A stretch of 64,000 nucleotides of DNA. It comes from Allobosea sp. BH3. Lineage in GTDB: Bacteria > Pseudomonadota > Alphaproteobacteria > Rhizobiales > Beijerinckiaceae. Location of the stretch: contig NZ_JAIMCA010000003.1 of the NCBI RefSeq assembly GCF_025499465.1, positions 1 to 64,000 on the forward strand. The letters are read 5' to 3'. Positions 41,320-50,375 of the stretch are shown here, in pieces. Position 1 is the first letter of the stretch. Each line of letters starts with the position of its first letter. The translations under genes were made by a program, and so were the position numbers. The notes below the pieces were generated by a model. The model searched no databases. It had not been told where the DNA came from and was given only the letters and a program-made list of their open reading frames with translations.

Positions 41320-42360
41320 TCAGGTCCTGAACGGCCAGAGATGGAAGAAGCGGCGCACGCGGCGCCAGATCTCGGCGAGACCTCGCGGCTCGAAGATCAG
41401 GAATCCGACGATCAGCCCGCCGAAGACGATGGTGCGTACCGGCGCCAGCGCGGCGAGTGCATCGGGATAGACCGGGGTCAGCCAGTTCGCGGCGAACTTG
41501 AGCAGCTCGGGCACCAGTGTCATGAAGACCGCGCCCAGGATGCCGCCGAGGATGGTGCCCATGCCGCCGACGATGATCGCGGCGAGGTAGAAGATCGAGT
41601 TGACGAGCGGAAAGCTCTCCGGCGTGACGACGCGGAAGAAATAGGCCCAGAGCCCTCCGGCAAGGCCGGCGTAGAAGGAGGAGATGGCGAAGCTGGTGAG
41701 TTTGTAGCGCAGCAGCGGAATGCCCAGCACCTCGGCCGAGATGTCGCGGTCGCGGATCGCGATGAAGGCGCGGCCGATGCGGGTGCGCAGCAGGTTCGCC
41801 GCGCCCAGCACCATCAGGCAGGTCACGGGCATGATCAGCCAGTAGAGTGAGAAGGGCCGGTCGATCGCATAGCCGAAGAGGGTGGCCGGCGGCATGGACA
41901 GGCCGCGCGCCTCACCCGTCAGGGACCAGTGCGAGAAGAGGAAGTGCAGGATGACGGAGGCCGCGATCGTCGCGATGGCGAGATAGAGCCCCTTCACCTT
42001 CAGGCTCGGAATGCCGACGAGGACGCCGATCGCGGCCGCGAGCGTGGCGCCAATCAGGAGGTTGAGCAGGAACGGTGTGCCCAGCCTGATCTCCAGTACG
42101 GCGACCGCATAGGCGCCGACGCTCATGAACGCGGCCTGCCCGAGGCTGACGAGGCCGGTATAGCCGGTGAGCAGGTTGAGGCCGGTCGCGCTGGCGACAT
42201 TGATCGCACACAGGCAGGCGAGGAAGAGCCAGTAAGGGCTGGCGACGAAGGGAACGGCCAGGGCGGCTAGCGCCAGCAGGACGAGCAGGCCGCGCTGCAC
42301 CGGCGTATCGAACAGCGCCTCGTCGGCGGCGTAGCTGGTCTTGAGCGTGCCGATCCGCAT
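41320..42360 (-). CDS. livM: LivM-type ABC transporter permease
   Basis: 346-residue inner-membrane permease with the LivM block LLTGYTGLVSLGQAAFMSVGAYA and the coupling segment IRDRDISAEVLGI. The last part, GGMGTILGGILGAVFMTLVPEL, is also typical. It follows LivH by 3 bases. A 63-bp gap before the binding-protein gene may include a weak intercistronic signal. Confidence 0.92.
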   Translation of the reverse strand: MRIGTLKTSYAADEALFDTPVQRGLLVLLALAALAVPFVASPYWLFLACLCAINVASATGLNLLTGYTGLVSLGQAAFMSVGAYAVAVLEIRLGTPFLLNLLIGATLAAAIGVLVGIPSLKVKGLYLAIATIAASVILHFLFSHWSLTGEARGLSMPPATLFGYAIDRPFSLYWLIMPVTCLMVLGAANLLRTRIGRAFIAIRDRDISAEVLGIPLLRYKLTSFAISSFYAGLAGGLWAYFFRVVTPESFPLVNSIFYLAAIIVGGMGTILGGILGAVFMTLVPELLKFAANWLTPVYPDALAALAPVRTIVFGGLIVGFLIFEPRGLAEIWRRVRRFFHLWPFRT

Positions 42361-42363
42361 GGC

Positions 42364-43242
42364 TCAGAGCCTCTCGATCTCATGCGTGCCGAAGAGGCCG
42401 TAAGGCCGGACCATCAGCAGCACGAGGAGCAGGGCGAAGGTGACGACGAGCTTGAACTCGCCGCCGAGGAAGGCGCCGGCCAGTGCTTCGACGAGCCCGA
42501 TCAGCAGGCCGCCGACGAGGGCACCTGCGAGCGAATCCAGCCCGCCGATGATCACCACGACAAGGACCGAGAGGCCGAAGACGCCCATGGTCGGCGAGAT
42601 GCCGCCGATCGCTCCGACCAGCACGCCGGCTCCGGCGGCGGTGGCGCAAGCGAGGATCCAGGCGATCGAGAAGACGCGCGGCACGTCGATGCCGACCGAA
42701 TAGGCTGCCCCCTGGTCGGCCGCCGTGGCCTTGAGCGCGACGCCGCCGCGGGAGAAGCGAAACAGCGCCAGGAAGAGGCCTATCACCACCGCCGCCGCGG
42801 CGAAGCCGAACGCGACCTTCGGCGCGAGATAGGCTTCGCCGATGAAGATCGGCGTGCCGGGCAGGAACTCGGGCAGCCGCAGCGGATCGGCTCCCCAGCC
42901 GAGCTGCACGGCGCCGGCGAGGATCGAGCCGAGGCCGATCGTCACCATGAAGACGGCGATGGGGCTTTCGCCCAGCATCGGCCGGATCAGGCTGCGTTCG
43001 ACGAGCCAACCGAAAGCGCCGCCGGCTGCGATGGCGAGGGGCAGGGCGATCCAGGCCGAGAGGCCGAGCCCAGCCGCGAAGCCGAGGAAGGCGTAGCCGC
43101 CGAGCATCAGGATTTCGCCGATGGCGAGGTTCACCACGCGCGTGGCCTTGTAGATCAGCACGAAGGCGACGCCGGTCAGAGCATAGAGCGCGCCGGCGCC
43201 GAGGCCTGCGAGAGCGACTTCGGCGAGGAAGAGCAGATCCAT
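42364..43242 (-). CDS. livH: LivH-type ABC transporter permease
   Basis: 292 residues. LivH hallmark ATRVVNLAIGEILMLGGYA appears near residues 33-51, followed by the coupling loop KATAADQGAAYSVGI. The ATG at 43242 overlaps the LivG stop by one base (TGATG), a coupling signal. It forms the channel with LivM. Confidence 0.92.
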   Translation of the reverse strand: MDLLFLAEVALAGLGAGALYALTGVAFVLIYKATRVVNLAIGEILMLGGYAFLGFAAGLGLSAWIALPLAIAAGGAFGWLVERSLIRPMLGESPIAVFMVTIGLGSILAGAVQLGWGADPLRLPEFLPGTPIFIGEAYLAPKVAFGFAAAAVVIGLFLALFRFSRGGVALKATAADQGAAYSVGIDVPRVFSIAWILACATAAGAGVLVGAIGGISPTMGVFGLSVLVVVIIGGLDSLAGALVGGLLIGLVEALAGAFLGGEFKLVVTFALLLVLLMVRPYGLFGTHEIERL

Positions 43243-44075
43243 CAGGCTGCCTCCGCCTTGATGCGGCGCGCGATCTCGCCGACATCGCCGGCGCCGAGAT
43301 AGGCGGCGATCACCGCCTCGTTGCCCTGGACGTCTCGCGGCGTGCCGCTGGCTATGACCTGGCCGAAATTCAGCACCACGACATGGTCGGAGATGTCCAT
43401 CACCATGCCCATGTCGTGCTCGACCATCAGGATGGTGACACCCCATTCCTCCTTCACGTCGAGGATGAAGCGAGCCATGTCCTCGGTTTCCTCGCGGTTC
43501 ATCCCGGCGACCGGCTCGTCCAGCATCAGGATGCGCGGGCGCATGGCGAGCGCGCGCGCCAGCTCGACCCGCTTCTGCAGGCCGTAGGACAGGGTGCCGA
43601 CCGCCGCGTTGCGGATGTGCTGGATCTCGAGAAAGTCGATGATGCGCTCCTCGATCTCGGCGCGCAGCTCCAACTCCTCCTTCCGGGCTCGGCCCCAGTA
43701 GAACAGCGCATCCAGCACGCCGGTGCGCATATGGGCGTGGCGGCCGAGCTTGATGTTGTCGAGCACGGTCATGCCGCGGAAGAGCGCGATGTTCTGGAAG
43801 GTCCGCGCGAGACCGCGCGCGGCCCGCTGCGGCGCGCGCAGGCCCGACAGGCTCTCGCCCGCGAAGGTGATGCTGCCGGCCTGCGGGCGGTAGAAGCCGG
43901 AAATCGTGTTGAAGAGCGAGGTCTTGCCGGCGCCGTTCGGGCCGATCACGGCGGTGATGCCGCCCTCCGGCACGGTGAAAGAAACGTCGGTCAGCGCGCG
44001 TACGCCGCCAAAGGCCAGCGAGAGCCCCGTAACCTCCAGAATGGGCCGGGCGGCGATGTCGGCCGGAGGCGACAT
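43242..44075 (-). CDS. livG: LivG-type ABC ATPase
   Basis: 277 residues. Walker A GPNGAGKTS, signature LSYGLQKRVELA, Walker B ILMLDEPVAGMN and H-loop MVEHDMGMV are the usual LivG forms. It starts 1 base after the enoyl-CoA hydratase stop, and its own stop overlaps the LivH start. The C-terminus is somewhat extended (IAAYLGAGDVGEIARRIKAEAA). Confidence 0.92.
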   Translation of the reverse strand: MSPPADIAARPILEVTGLSLAFGGVRALTDVSFTVPEGGITAVIGPNGAGKTSLFNTISGFYRPQAGSITFAGESLSGLRAPQRAARGLARTFQNIALFRGMTVLDNIKLGRHAHMRTGVLDALFYWGRARKEELELRAEIEERIIDFLEIQHIRNAAVGTLSYGLQKRVELARALAMRPRILMLDEPVAGMNREETEDMARFILDVKEEWGVTILMVEHDMGMVMDISDHVVVLNFGQVIASGTPRDVQGNEAVIAAYLGAGDVGEIARRIKAEAA

Positions 44076-44076
44076 C

Positions 44077-44865
44077 TCAGCGCCCCTCGAAGCGCGCGGG
44101 CCGCTTGGCCAGGAAGGCCGAGACGCCCTCGACGAAATCGGCCGTGCGCGTGCCGGCCAGCAGGGCCTCGCGTTCGTGATCGAGCTGGCTCGGCAGATCG
44201 TGGGCGAGCGAGCCGCCGATCAGCGCGCGGATGCGGGCATAGGCTGCCGTCGGCCCTTCGGATATCCTTCGCGCGAACGCTGCCGCCTCAGCCTGCAAAG
44301 TATCGGGCGCGACGACGCGAGCGACCAGGCCAAGCCGCAGCGCCTCGGCTGCCCGGATCGGTTCGGCCAGTATGGCGAGTTCCAGTGCTTTTCGGGGGCC
44401 GACGATCCGCGGCAGAGCATAGGTCAGCGACCCGTCAGGGCTGGCGCCGATCCGCGCATAGGCCGTCGTGAAGATCGCATCCTCAGATGCGATGCAGAGG
44501 TCGCAGGCCAATGCGAGGCTGAGGCCGCCTCCGGCGACTGCGCCGTGAACGGCCGCAATCGTGGGAATGCCGAGCTTCGCCAGCGCCTTCAACCCTGCAT
44601 GGAATGGATCGAGGATAGCTGCGACCGCCTCGGCCGGATCGCCATCGAGGAACCGCGCGACATCGCCGCCGGCACAGAAAGCGCGCCCCGCGCCGCGCAG
44701 CAGCAGCGCTCGCGCCGTGCCATCCTCCGCGACGCACTCGAACGCATGCGCAAGGCCTTGCGCCATCTGCGCGTTGAGGGCGTTGAGCACGTGCGGACGG
44801 TTAAGCGTGATCACGGCCACGGCCTGCTCGATTTCGAGCAGAACCGGGTTTCCGGCCTCATCCAT
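44077..44865 (-). CDS. Enoyl-CoA hydratase/isomerase family protein
   Basis: 262 residues; GAGGGGA precedes the ATG at 44865. Crotonase motifs are clear: CoA-binding RAFCAGGDVARFL, and the oxyanion and catalytic region HGAVAGGGLSLALACDL. A Glu at the second catalytic position is not obvious; the segment reads YARIGASPDGSLTY, which is nearer to isomerase-type members of the family. It is the first gene of the Liv/acyl-CoA operon and probably acts on the CoA ester made by the operon's ligase. Confidence 0.88.
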   Translation of the reverse strand: MDEAGNPVLLEIEQAVAVITLNRPHVLNALNAQMAQGLAHAFECVAEDGTARALLLRGAGRAFCAGGDVARFLDGDPAEAVAAILDPFHAGLKALAKLGIPTIAAVHGAVAGGGLSLALACDLCIASEDAIFTTAYARIGASPDGSLTYALPRIVGPRKALELAILAEPIRAAEALRLGLVARVVAPDTLQAEAAAFARRISEGPTAAYARIRALIGGSLAHDLPSQLDHEREALLAGTRTADFVEGVSAFLAKRPARFEGR

Positions 44866-44934
44866 GACGTTCCCCTCATCCGCGGTCGTTGGCCGCCACG
44901 GCTTGTTCTGCGCTCTACTAGTAATTCCGGAGCT

Positions 44935-44946
44935 TACTCGTGAGTA
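44935..44946. promoter_or_regulatory. Candidate TetR operator upstream of the Liv/acyl-CoA operon
   Basis: TACTC-GT-GAGTA, two perfect 5-bp arms, lies 70 bases upstream of the first gene (start 44865). A second palindrome, TACTAGTA, is at 44916-44923. TetR-type regulators of fatty-acid genes bind dyads of this size, and a TetR gene closes the operon. This is inference. Confidence 0.35.
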
Positions 44947-45098
44947 GGGCTCAACCCGTTGGCGCATGCTACCCGCATTTCCGCACGATCGGGATTGTTG
45001 AAACGGAACGGGGCGGGCGGTTCGGCCATTCGCTGTCTGAACCCAAGGCGCCGGCTGGCTCGTGGCAGCCCGAGCGCCTTGACTTTGCAGTGCAATAT

Positions 45099-45122
45099 AA
45101 ATATCCAACTGGTCGGATATTT
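45099..45122. promoter_or_regulatory. Operator-like inverted repeat upstream of the AcrR-like gene
   Basis: AAATATCC (45099-45106), an 8-base spacer and GGATATTT (45115-45122): perfect 8-bp arms. It ends 14 bases before the GTG start of the TetR gene, and TTGACT lies just upstream at 45079. This is the normal layout of a self-repressing efflux regulator, and the AT-rich dyad stands out from GC-rich surroundings. Confidence 0.6.
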
Positions 45123-45136
45123 TTTAAGGAGAGGTC

Positions 45137-45706
45137 GTGGGACGGCATCGAACCATCGATCGCGCCGGAGTCCTCGACGCCGCGGAGCGTGTCGTGATGC
45201 GCGAAGGCGCGGCGCATCTCACGCTCGACGCCGTCGCCGCCGAGGCGGGCATCAGCAAGGCGAGCGTGCTCTACGACTACAAGACCAAGCGCGCCCTGAT
45301 CCGGGCCCTGATCGAGCGCCGCGTCGCGAATGAAGAGCAGCGATTGCAGGCTTTGGTCGATGCTGTAGCCGATGGTCCCGACGCGCACATTCGTGCCCGG
45401 CTCGCTGCGGCCTCGCGATCATTCTCGGATGAAGACAGGGCAGTTGCGCTCAATCTCTGCGCCGCTTTGGCGCAGGATGCGGAGCTGCGCGATCCGGTGC
45501 AGCAGTCTTTGAGCCGCACCGTTGCCGACATCCAGGCGTCCTCGAGCCATCCGCGCGGCGCGATGCTGGCGTTCCTCGCCGTCGAGGGGCTGATGCTGCT
45601 CGATTGGTTTGGCCTCTACAGCTTTCCTCCCGAAGAACGTGAGCGGCTGATCACCGAGATCGCCTGGCTGATCGGCCAAACGCCCGTTCCCGCCCCGTCT
45701 GTCTGA
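45137..45706 (+). CDS. TetR/AcrR-family regulator of RND efflux
   Basis: 189 residues starting at GTG 45137, with AAGGAGAG upstream. The helix-turn-helix region is AAERVVMREGAAHLTLDAVAAEAGISKASVLYDYKTK in motif form (core GISKASVLYDY). The C-terminal domain resembles the TetR_C_37-like group by the LRDPVQQSL and FLAVEGLMLLDWFGL stretches. It is followed 27 bases later by an RND adaptor and pump, and an operator-like dyad precedes it, so it very likely represses this efflux operon. Confidence 0.9.
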   Translation: MGRHRTIDRAGVLDAAERVVMREGAAHLTLDAVAAEAGISKASVLYDYKTKRALIRALIERRVANEEQRLQALVDAVADGPDAHIRARLAAASRSFSDEDRAVALNLCAALAQDAELRDPVQQSLSRTVADIQASSSHPRGAMLAFLAVEGLMLLDWFGLYSFPPEERERLITEIAWLIGQTPVPAPSV

Positions 45707-45732
45707 ACAAGATACGAGAGCCCTTGCACGCC

Positions 45733-46914
45733 ATGCCCTCCCTTATGCCGTTCCGGTCGTCTGTTCTGCTGCTCGCCGTTGCCCTGCTCGCTGGCGCTTG
45801 CAGCGAGGAGAAGAGGCCTGCCAATGCGGCGGCGCAGCAGCCCCCGATTGCGCTCGGCACGATCGCCGCCGTGGCGGAAGACGTGCCGGTGACCAACAAT
45901 CTGCCGGGCCGGATCGCGCCGACGCGGATCGCGGAGGTGCGTCCGCGCGTCTCCGGCATCGTCGTCGAGCGCGTGTTCCAGCAGGGCACGCAGGTCAAGG
46001 AAGGCGACGTCCTCTATCGCATCGACCCGGCGCCGTTCCGTGTCAGGATGGCGAGCGCCGAGGCGACGCTGAAGCGTGCCCAGGCCGCGCAGCTCCAGGC
46101 GCGGCAGCAATCCGACCGCATCGTCGAGCTGCGCGAGCGCAATGTCGCCAGCGCGCAGCAACAGGAGACGGCGGTGGCGCAGCTGGCGCAGGCCGATGCC
46201 GACGTCGCCGCGGCGGAGGCAGGTCTCGCGACCGCCAAGCTCGACATGCAGTATTCGGAGGTTCGCGCTCCGATCAGCGGGCGCATCGGCCGCGCGCTGA
46301 TCACAGAGGGCGCGCTGGTCGGCACTGGCGCCTCGGACATCCTGGCGACGATCCAGCAGCTCGACCCCGTCTACGCCGATTTCACGCAGTCGGCCGGCGA
46401 ACTGCTGGCGCTGCGCCGCGCGCTCAAGGTCGGCGCGTTGACCGGCGCCGATGCCGGCGCGGCCAATGTCGAGCTATTCTTCGACAATGGCGAGCGTTAC
46501 CGCCATCGCGGCCAGCTTCTGTTCTCCGAGGCGACGGTCGACGCGACCACCGGCCAGGTGACGTTGCGCGGCCAGTTCCCCAATCCCGATGGCGACCTGC
46601 TGCCGGGCATGTATGTGCGCGTCGTCATCGAGCAGGGCGTCCAGGCCAATTCGATCGCCGTGCCGCAGCAGGCCGTGCAGCGCGACGGCGCCGGCCAGGC
46701 GCAGCTGCAGATCCTGAAGGATGACGGCACGCTGGAGCTCAGGCCGGTGCGGGCAGGGCGCGTGCTCGGCACGCGGCAGGTCATCGACGAGGGGCTTAAG
46801 CCCGGCGAGCAGGTGGTGGTCGAGGGCTTCCAGAAGATCAGGCCCGGCGCCCGCTTCAAGGGTGTGCCCTGGAAGCCGGCCGCCGCCGCCAACGACGCCG
46901 CCAAGCAGGGCTGA
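45733..46914 (+). CDS. RND efflux periplasmic adaptor (membrane fusion) lipoprotein
   Basis: 393 residues from the ATG at 45733; a TTG at 45724 would add three. The N-terminus includes SVLLLAVALLAGACSEE, a lipobox lipoprotein signal. AcrA/MexA-like parts are RPRVSGIVVERVFQQGTQVKEGDVLYRID (lipoyl), the coiled-coil hairpin with ERNVASAQQQETA, and EVRAPISGRIGRALITEGA. It ends 5 bases before the pump gene. Works as the bridge in a tripartite pump with an outer-membrane channel encoded elsewhere. Confidence 0.93.
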   Translation: MPSLMPFRSSVLLLAVALLAGACSEEKRPANAAAQQPPIALGTIAAVAEDVPVTNNLPGRIAPTRIAEVRPRVSGIVVERVFQQGTQVKEGDVLYRIDPAPFRVRMASAEATLKRAQAAQLQARQQSDRIVELRERNVASAQQQETAVAQLAQADADVAAAEAGLATAKLDMQYSEVRAPISGRIGRALITEGALVGTGASDILATIQQLDPVYADFTQSAGELLALRRALKVGALTGADAGAANVELFFDNGERYRHRGQLLFSEATVDATTGQVTLRGQFPNPDGDLLPGMYVRVVIEQGVQANSIAVPQQAVQRDGAGQAQLQILKDDGTLELRPVRAGRVLGTRQVIDEGLKPGEQVVVEGFQKIRPGARFKGVPWKPAAAANDAAKQG

Positions 46915-46919
46915 GACCG

Positions 46920-49900
46920 ATGCCGAGCTTCTTCATCGACCGGCCCATCTTCGCCTGGGTCGTCGCGATCTTCATCATGCTGGGCGGGATCATCACGATC
47001 CCGATGCTGCCGATCGCGCAGTACCCGAACGTCGCGCCGCCGCAGATCACGATCGGCACCAACTACCCGGGCGCGTCGCCCGAGGAGATCTACCAGAGCG
47101 TGACGCGCCCGGTGGAGGAGGAGCTCAACGGCGTTCCGGGGTTGCTCTATTTCGAGAGCACGTCGGAGGCGAGCGGGCGCATCAACATCACCGTGACCTT
47201 CGCGCCTGGAACCGAGATCGGCGAGGCGCAGGTCGAGGTGCAGAACCGCATCAGCCGCGTCGAGCCGCGCCTGCCGCGCACTGTGACGCAGCAGGGCATG
47301 CGCGTCGAGCAGGCGGGAACGAGCTTCCTGCTCTTCGCGGTGCTGATCTCGGACGATGGCCGCCTGGATGCCGTCGGCCTCGGCGACTATCTCAGCCGCA
47401 ACGTGCTCGGCGAATTGCGCCGCGTGCCCGGCGTCGGCAGCGCCCAGCTCTTCGCGACGCAGCGCTCCATGCGCATCTGGATGGACCCGGAGAAGCTGCT
47501 CGGGCTCGGCCTGACCTCGAGCGACGTCATCGCCGCGGTAACGGCCCAGAACGCGCAGGTCGCGGCCGGCCGCATCGGCGCCCGGCCCAACCCGATCGAC
47601 ACGCAGCTTTCGGCCACCGTGCTGGTCAAGGGCCAGCTCGCCTCGCCGGCGGAGTTCGGCGCCATCGTGCTGCGTGCCAATACCGATGGATCCTCGGTGC
47701 GCCTGCGCGATGTGGCCCGCGTCGAGGTCGGCGGTGAATCCTACAATTTCTCGACTCGCCTCAACGGGCAGCCCGCGGCCGGCGTCGGCGTCCAGCTCTC
47801 GCCGACCGGCAATGCCATGGCGACGGCGGCGGCCGTCCGCGCGAAGATGGAGGAGCTCTCCCGCTTCTTCCCGGCGGGGCTGAGATACGAAATCCCCTAT
47901 GATACCTCGCCCTTCGTCGCGGTCTCGATCGAGAAGGTGCTGCACACGCTGCTCGAGGCGATGGTCCTCGTCTTCGTGGTGATGTTCCTGTTCCTGCAGA
48001 ACTTCCGCTACACGGTGATTCCGACGCTGGTCGTGCCCGTGGCGCTGCTCGGCACCTGCGCGGTGATGTTCGTCGCCGGCTTCTCGATCAACGTGCTGAC
48101 GATGTTCGCCATGGTGCTGGCGATCGGCATCCTCGTCGACGACGCCATCGTCGTGGTCGAGAACGTCGAGCGCATCATGGCGGAGGAGGGGCTTTCGCCG
48201 AAGGAGGCGACCCGCAAGGCGATGACGCAGATCACCGGCGCCATCGTCGGCATCACGCTGGTGCTGACGGCGGTGTTCGTGCCGATGGCCTTCTTCCCCG
48301 GCGCCGTCGGGATCATCTACCAGCAGTTCAGCCTGACCATGGTGGTCTCGATCCTGTTCTCGGGCTTCCTGGCGCTGACGCTGACGCCCGCTCTCTGCGC
48401 GACCTTCCTCAAGCCGGTGGCCAAGGGACATCACGAGAAGAAGGGCTTCTTCGGCTGGTTCAACCGCAAGTTCGACCGGGCGACACACGGCTATGCCGGT
48501 ATGGTCGGCGCCGTCGCGCGCAAGCCCGGACGCTACATGGTGATCTATCTGGCGCTGCTGGCCGGGCTGGGCTGGAGCTATATGCGCCTGCCTTCCGCCT
48601 TCCTGCCCAATGAGGACCAGGGCTACCTGCTCGTCGACGTGCAGGCCCCGCCCGAAGCGAGCGCCAACCGCACGCTGGAGGTCATCCAGCAGATCGAAAA
48701 GATCGTGTTGGCGGAGCCCGCCGTCTCGCGCATGCTCGGCATTTCCGGCTTCAGCTTCTCCGGCGCGGGCGAGAACGCGGCGCTCGCCTTCATCACGCTG
48801 AAGGACTGGAGCGAGCGCGGCGCGAACGATTCCGCCACCGCCATCTCGGGTCGCATCAATGGCAAGCTGCAGGCGATCCGCGACGCGCAGACCTTCGCAC
48901 TGTCGCCGCCGCCGATCTCGGGGTTGGGCAATTCGACTGGCTTCACCTTCCGCCTGCAGGATCGCGGCGGCCTCGGCCAGGCGGCGCTGGCGCAGGCGCG
49001 GGCCCAGTTGCTTGCCGCTGCGACCCAGAGCCCGATCCTCGCCGGCGTGCGCGTGGAGGGGCTGGCCGAAGCGGCGCAGGTCAACCTGGTGATCGACCGC
49101 GAGAAGGCCAACACCTTCGGCGTCGCCTTCGCCGACATCAATGCGACAGTCTCGGCCAATCTCGGCTCGTCCTATGTCAACGACTTCCCCAATGCCGGGC
49201 GCATGCAGCGCGTGACGGTGCAGGCCGATGCCGCCCAGCGCATGCAGGCGGGCGATCTGCTCAAGCTCAACGTGCGCAACGTGCATGGCGGCATGGTGCC
49301 GCTCTCGGCCTTCGCCACGATCGAATGGCAGAAGGGGCCGACGCAGGTGGTGGGCTATAACGGCTATCCGGCGGTCCGCATCGCCGGCCAGGCCGCACCG
49401 GGATACTCGTCGGGCGCCGCCATCGCGGAGATGCAGCGTCTGGCGCAGAGCCTTCCACAGGGCTTCGGCTACGAATGGACCGGGCAGTCGCTGCAGGAAA
49501 TCCAGTCGGGCTCGCAGGCACCGTTCCTGATCGCGCTCAGCATCCTGTTCGTCTTCCTGCTGCTGTCGGCGCTCTATGAGAGCTGGTCGATCCCGATCTC
49601 GGTCATGATGGTGGTGCCGCTCGGCGTTATCGGCTCGGTCGCGGCGGTGACGCTGCGCGGCATGCCGAACGATGTCTACTTCATGGTCGGGCTGATCGCG
49701 ATCATCGGCCTCTCGGCCAAGAACGCGATCCTCATCATCGAGTTCGCCAAGGATCTGCGCGAGCAGGGCATGCCGCTGAGGGAGGCTACGATCGAGGCAG
49801 CGAGGCTGCGCTTCCGGCCGATCCTGATGACCTCGCTCGCCTTCACGCTCGGCGTCGTGCCGCTCGCCATCGCCTCGGGCGCCAGCGCAGCGAGCCAGAA

Positions 49901-50054
49901 CGCGATCGGAACCGGCGTGCTGGGCGGCATGATCTCGGCGACGGTGCTCGCGATCTTCCTCGTCCCGGCGTTCTTCGTCTTCGTGATGAATCTGTTCTCG
50001 CGGCAGGACAAGGCGGAGAAGACGGCTCCAGCCGCATCCCAGCAGCACCAGTGA
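46920..50054 (+). CDS. RND efflux transporter, inner-membrane pump (AcrB/MexB-like)
   Basis: 1044 residues. It opens with PSFFIDRPIFAWVVAIFIMLGG and contains GILVDDAIVVVENVERIM with the paired Asp of the proton relay, and a C-terminal half repeating the first half. These match HAE1-family multidrug pumps. It lies directly after its adaptor and the AcrR-like regulator, forming a standard regulated multidrug operon without its own TolC-like gene. A 10-bp-stem hairpin at 50081-50114 follows. Confidence 0.93.
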   Translation: MPSFFIDRPIFAWVVAIFIMLGGIITIPMLPIAQYPNVAPPQITIGTNYPGASPEEIYQSVTRPVEEELNGVPGLLYFESTSEASGRINITVTFAPGTEIGEAQVEVQNRISRVEPRLPRTVTQQGMRVEQAGTSFLLFAVLISDDGRLDAVGLGDYLSRNVLGELRRVPGVGSAQLFATQRSMRIWMDPEKLLGLGLTSSDVIAAVTAQNAQVAAGRIGARPNPIDTQLSATVLVKGQLASPAEFGAIVLRANTDGSSVRLRDVARVEVGGESYNFSTRLNGQPAAGVGVQLSPTGNAMATAAAVRAKMEELSRFFPAGLRYEIPYDTSPFVAVSIEKVLHTLLEAMVLVFVVMFLFLQNFRYTVIPTLVVPVALLGTCAVMFVAGFSINVLTMFAMVLAIGILVDDAIVVVENVERIMAEEGLSPKEATRKAMTQITGAIVGITLVLTAVFVPMAFFPGAVGIIYQQFSLTMVVSILFSGFLALTLTPALCATFLKPVAKGHHEKKGFFGWFNRKFDRATHGYAGMVGAVARKPGRYMVIYLALLAGLGWSYMRLPSAFLPNEDQGYLLVDVQAPPEASANRTLEVIQQIEKIVLAEPAVSRMLGISGFSFSGAGENAALAFITLKDWSERGANDSATAISGRINGKLQAIRDAQTFALSPPPISGLGNSTGFTFRLQDRGGLGQAALAQARAQLLAAATQSPILAGVRVEGLAEAAQVNLVIDREKANTFGVAFADINATVSANLGSSYVNDFPNAGRMQRVTVQADAAQRMQAGDLLKLNVRNVHGGMVPLSAFATIEWQKGPTQVVGYNGYPAVRIAGQAAPGYSSGAAIAEMQRLAQSLPQGFGYEWTGQSLQEIQSGSQAPFLIALSILFVFLLLSALYESWSIPISVMMVVPLGVIGSVAAVTLRGMPNDVYFMVGLIAIIGLSAKNAILIIEFAKDLREQGMPLREATIEAARLRFRPILMTSLAFTLGVVPLAIASGASAASQNAIGTGVLGGMISATVLAIFLVPAFFVFVMNLFSRQDKAEKTAPAASQQHQ

Positions 50055-50080
50055 GCATCTGAGCGGGGGAACGACTCGGC

Positions 50081-50114
50081 CAGCGTCTGCATCCCAGCAG
50101 GGAAGCAGACGCTG
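50081..50114 (+). terminator. Hairpin downstream of the RND operon (possible terminator)
   Basis: CAGCGTCTGC and GCAGACGCTG pair perfectly over 10 bp with a 14-base loop, 27 bases after the pump stop. There is no T run, so it may stop transcription only weakly or stabilise the message. Confidence 0.45.
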
Positions 50115-50375
50115 AGGCGTGTAGCCGTTGTTCTTTGCGAACGCTCGGCCTTGCGCGACCCGTGGCGCTCGCGGAAGCATGTCCTTGCCGCGAACGGCAT
50201 CGGGTATCCTGGGGACGATGTCCTCCAGCCTTCGCAAAAGTCGAAACGAGGGCTCGCACAAGCACGAATGCTCCCGGATATTCCAGAGTGGCCGAGGCGT
50301 CGCTCGATCGAACGATGACATCGACATCGTTTCGATTGAACGCTACGTCATTGCGGGAATATTCAGGGAATAGCG
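50115..50375. other. Intergenic region before the phospholipid-type operon
   Basis: No gene supported. An imperfect inverted repeat at 50304-50339 has arms TCGATCGAACGATG and CATCGTTTCGATTGA around a 7-base spacer, 37 bases upstream of the acyltransferase start. It could be an operator or an RNA hairpin. The acyltransferase ATG at 50376 has CAGGGA upstream. Confidence 0.4.

Noticed and set aside
44866..45108. Longer enoyl-CoA hydratase start upstream of 44865
   Set aside because: The extension has no similarity to crotonases and would cross the operator-promoter region of the AcrR-like gene. ATG 44865 has a strong GAGGGGA site.
46497..50327. A 1276-codon frame on the minus strand opposite the RND pump
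   Set aside because: Histidine- and arginine-rich shadow of the pump gene. Long antisense frames are expected in GC-rich DNA.
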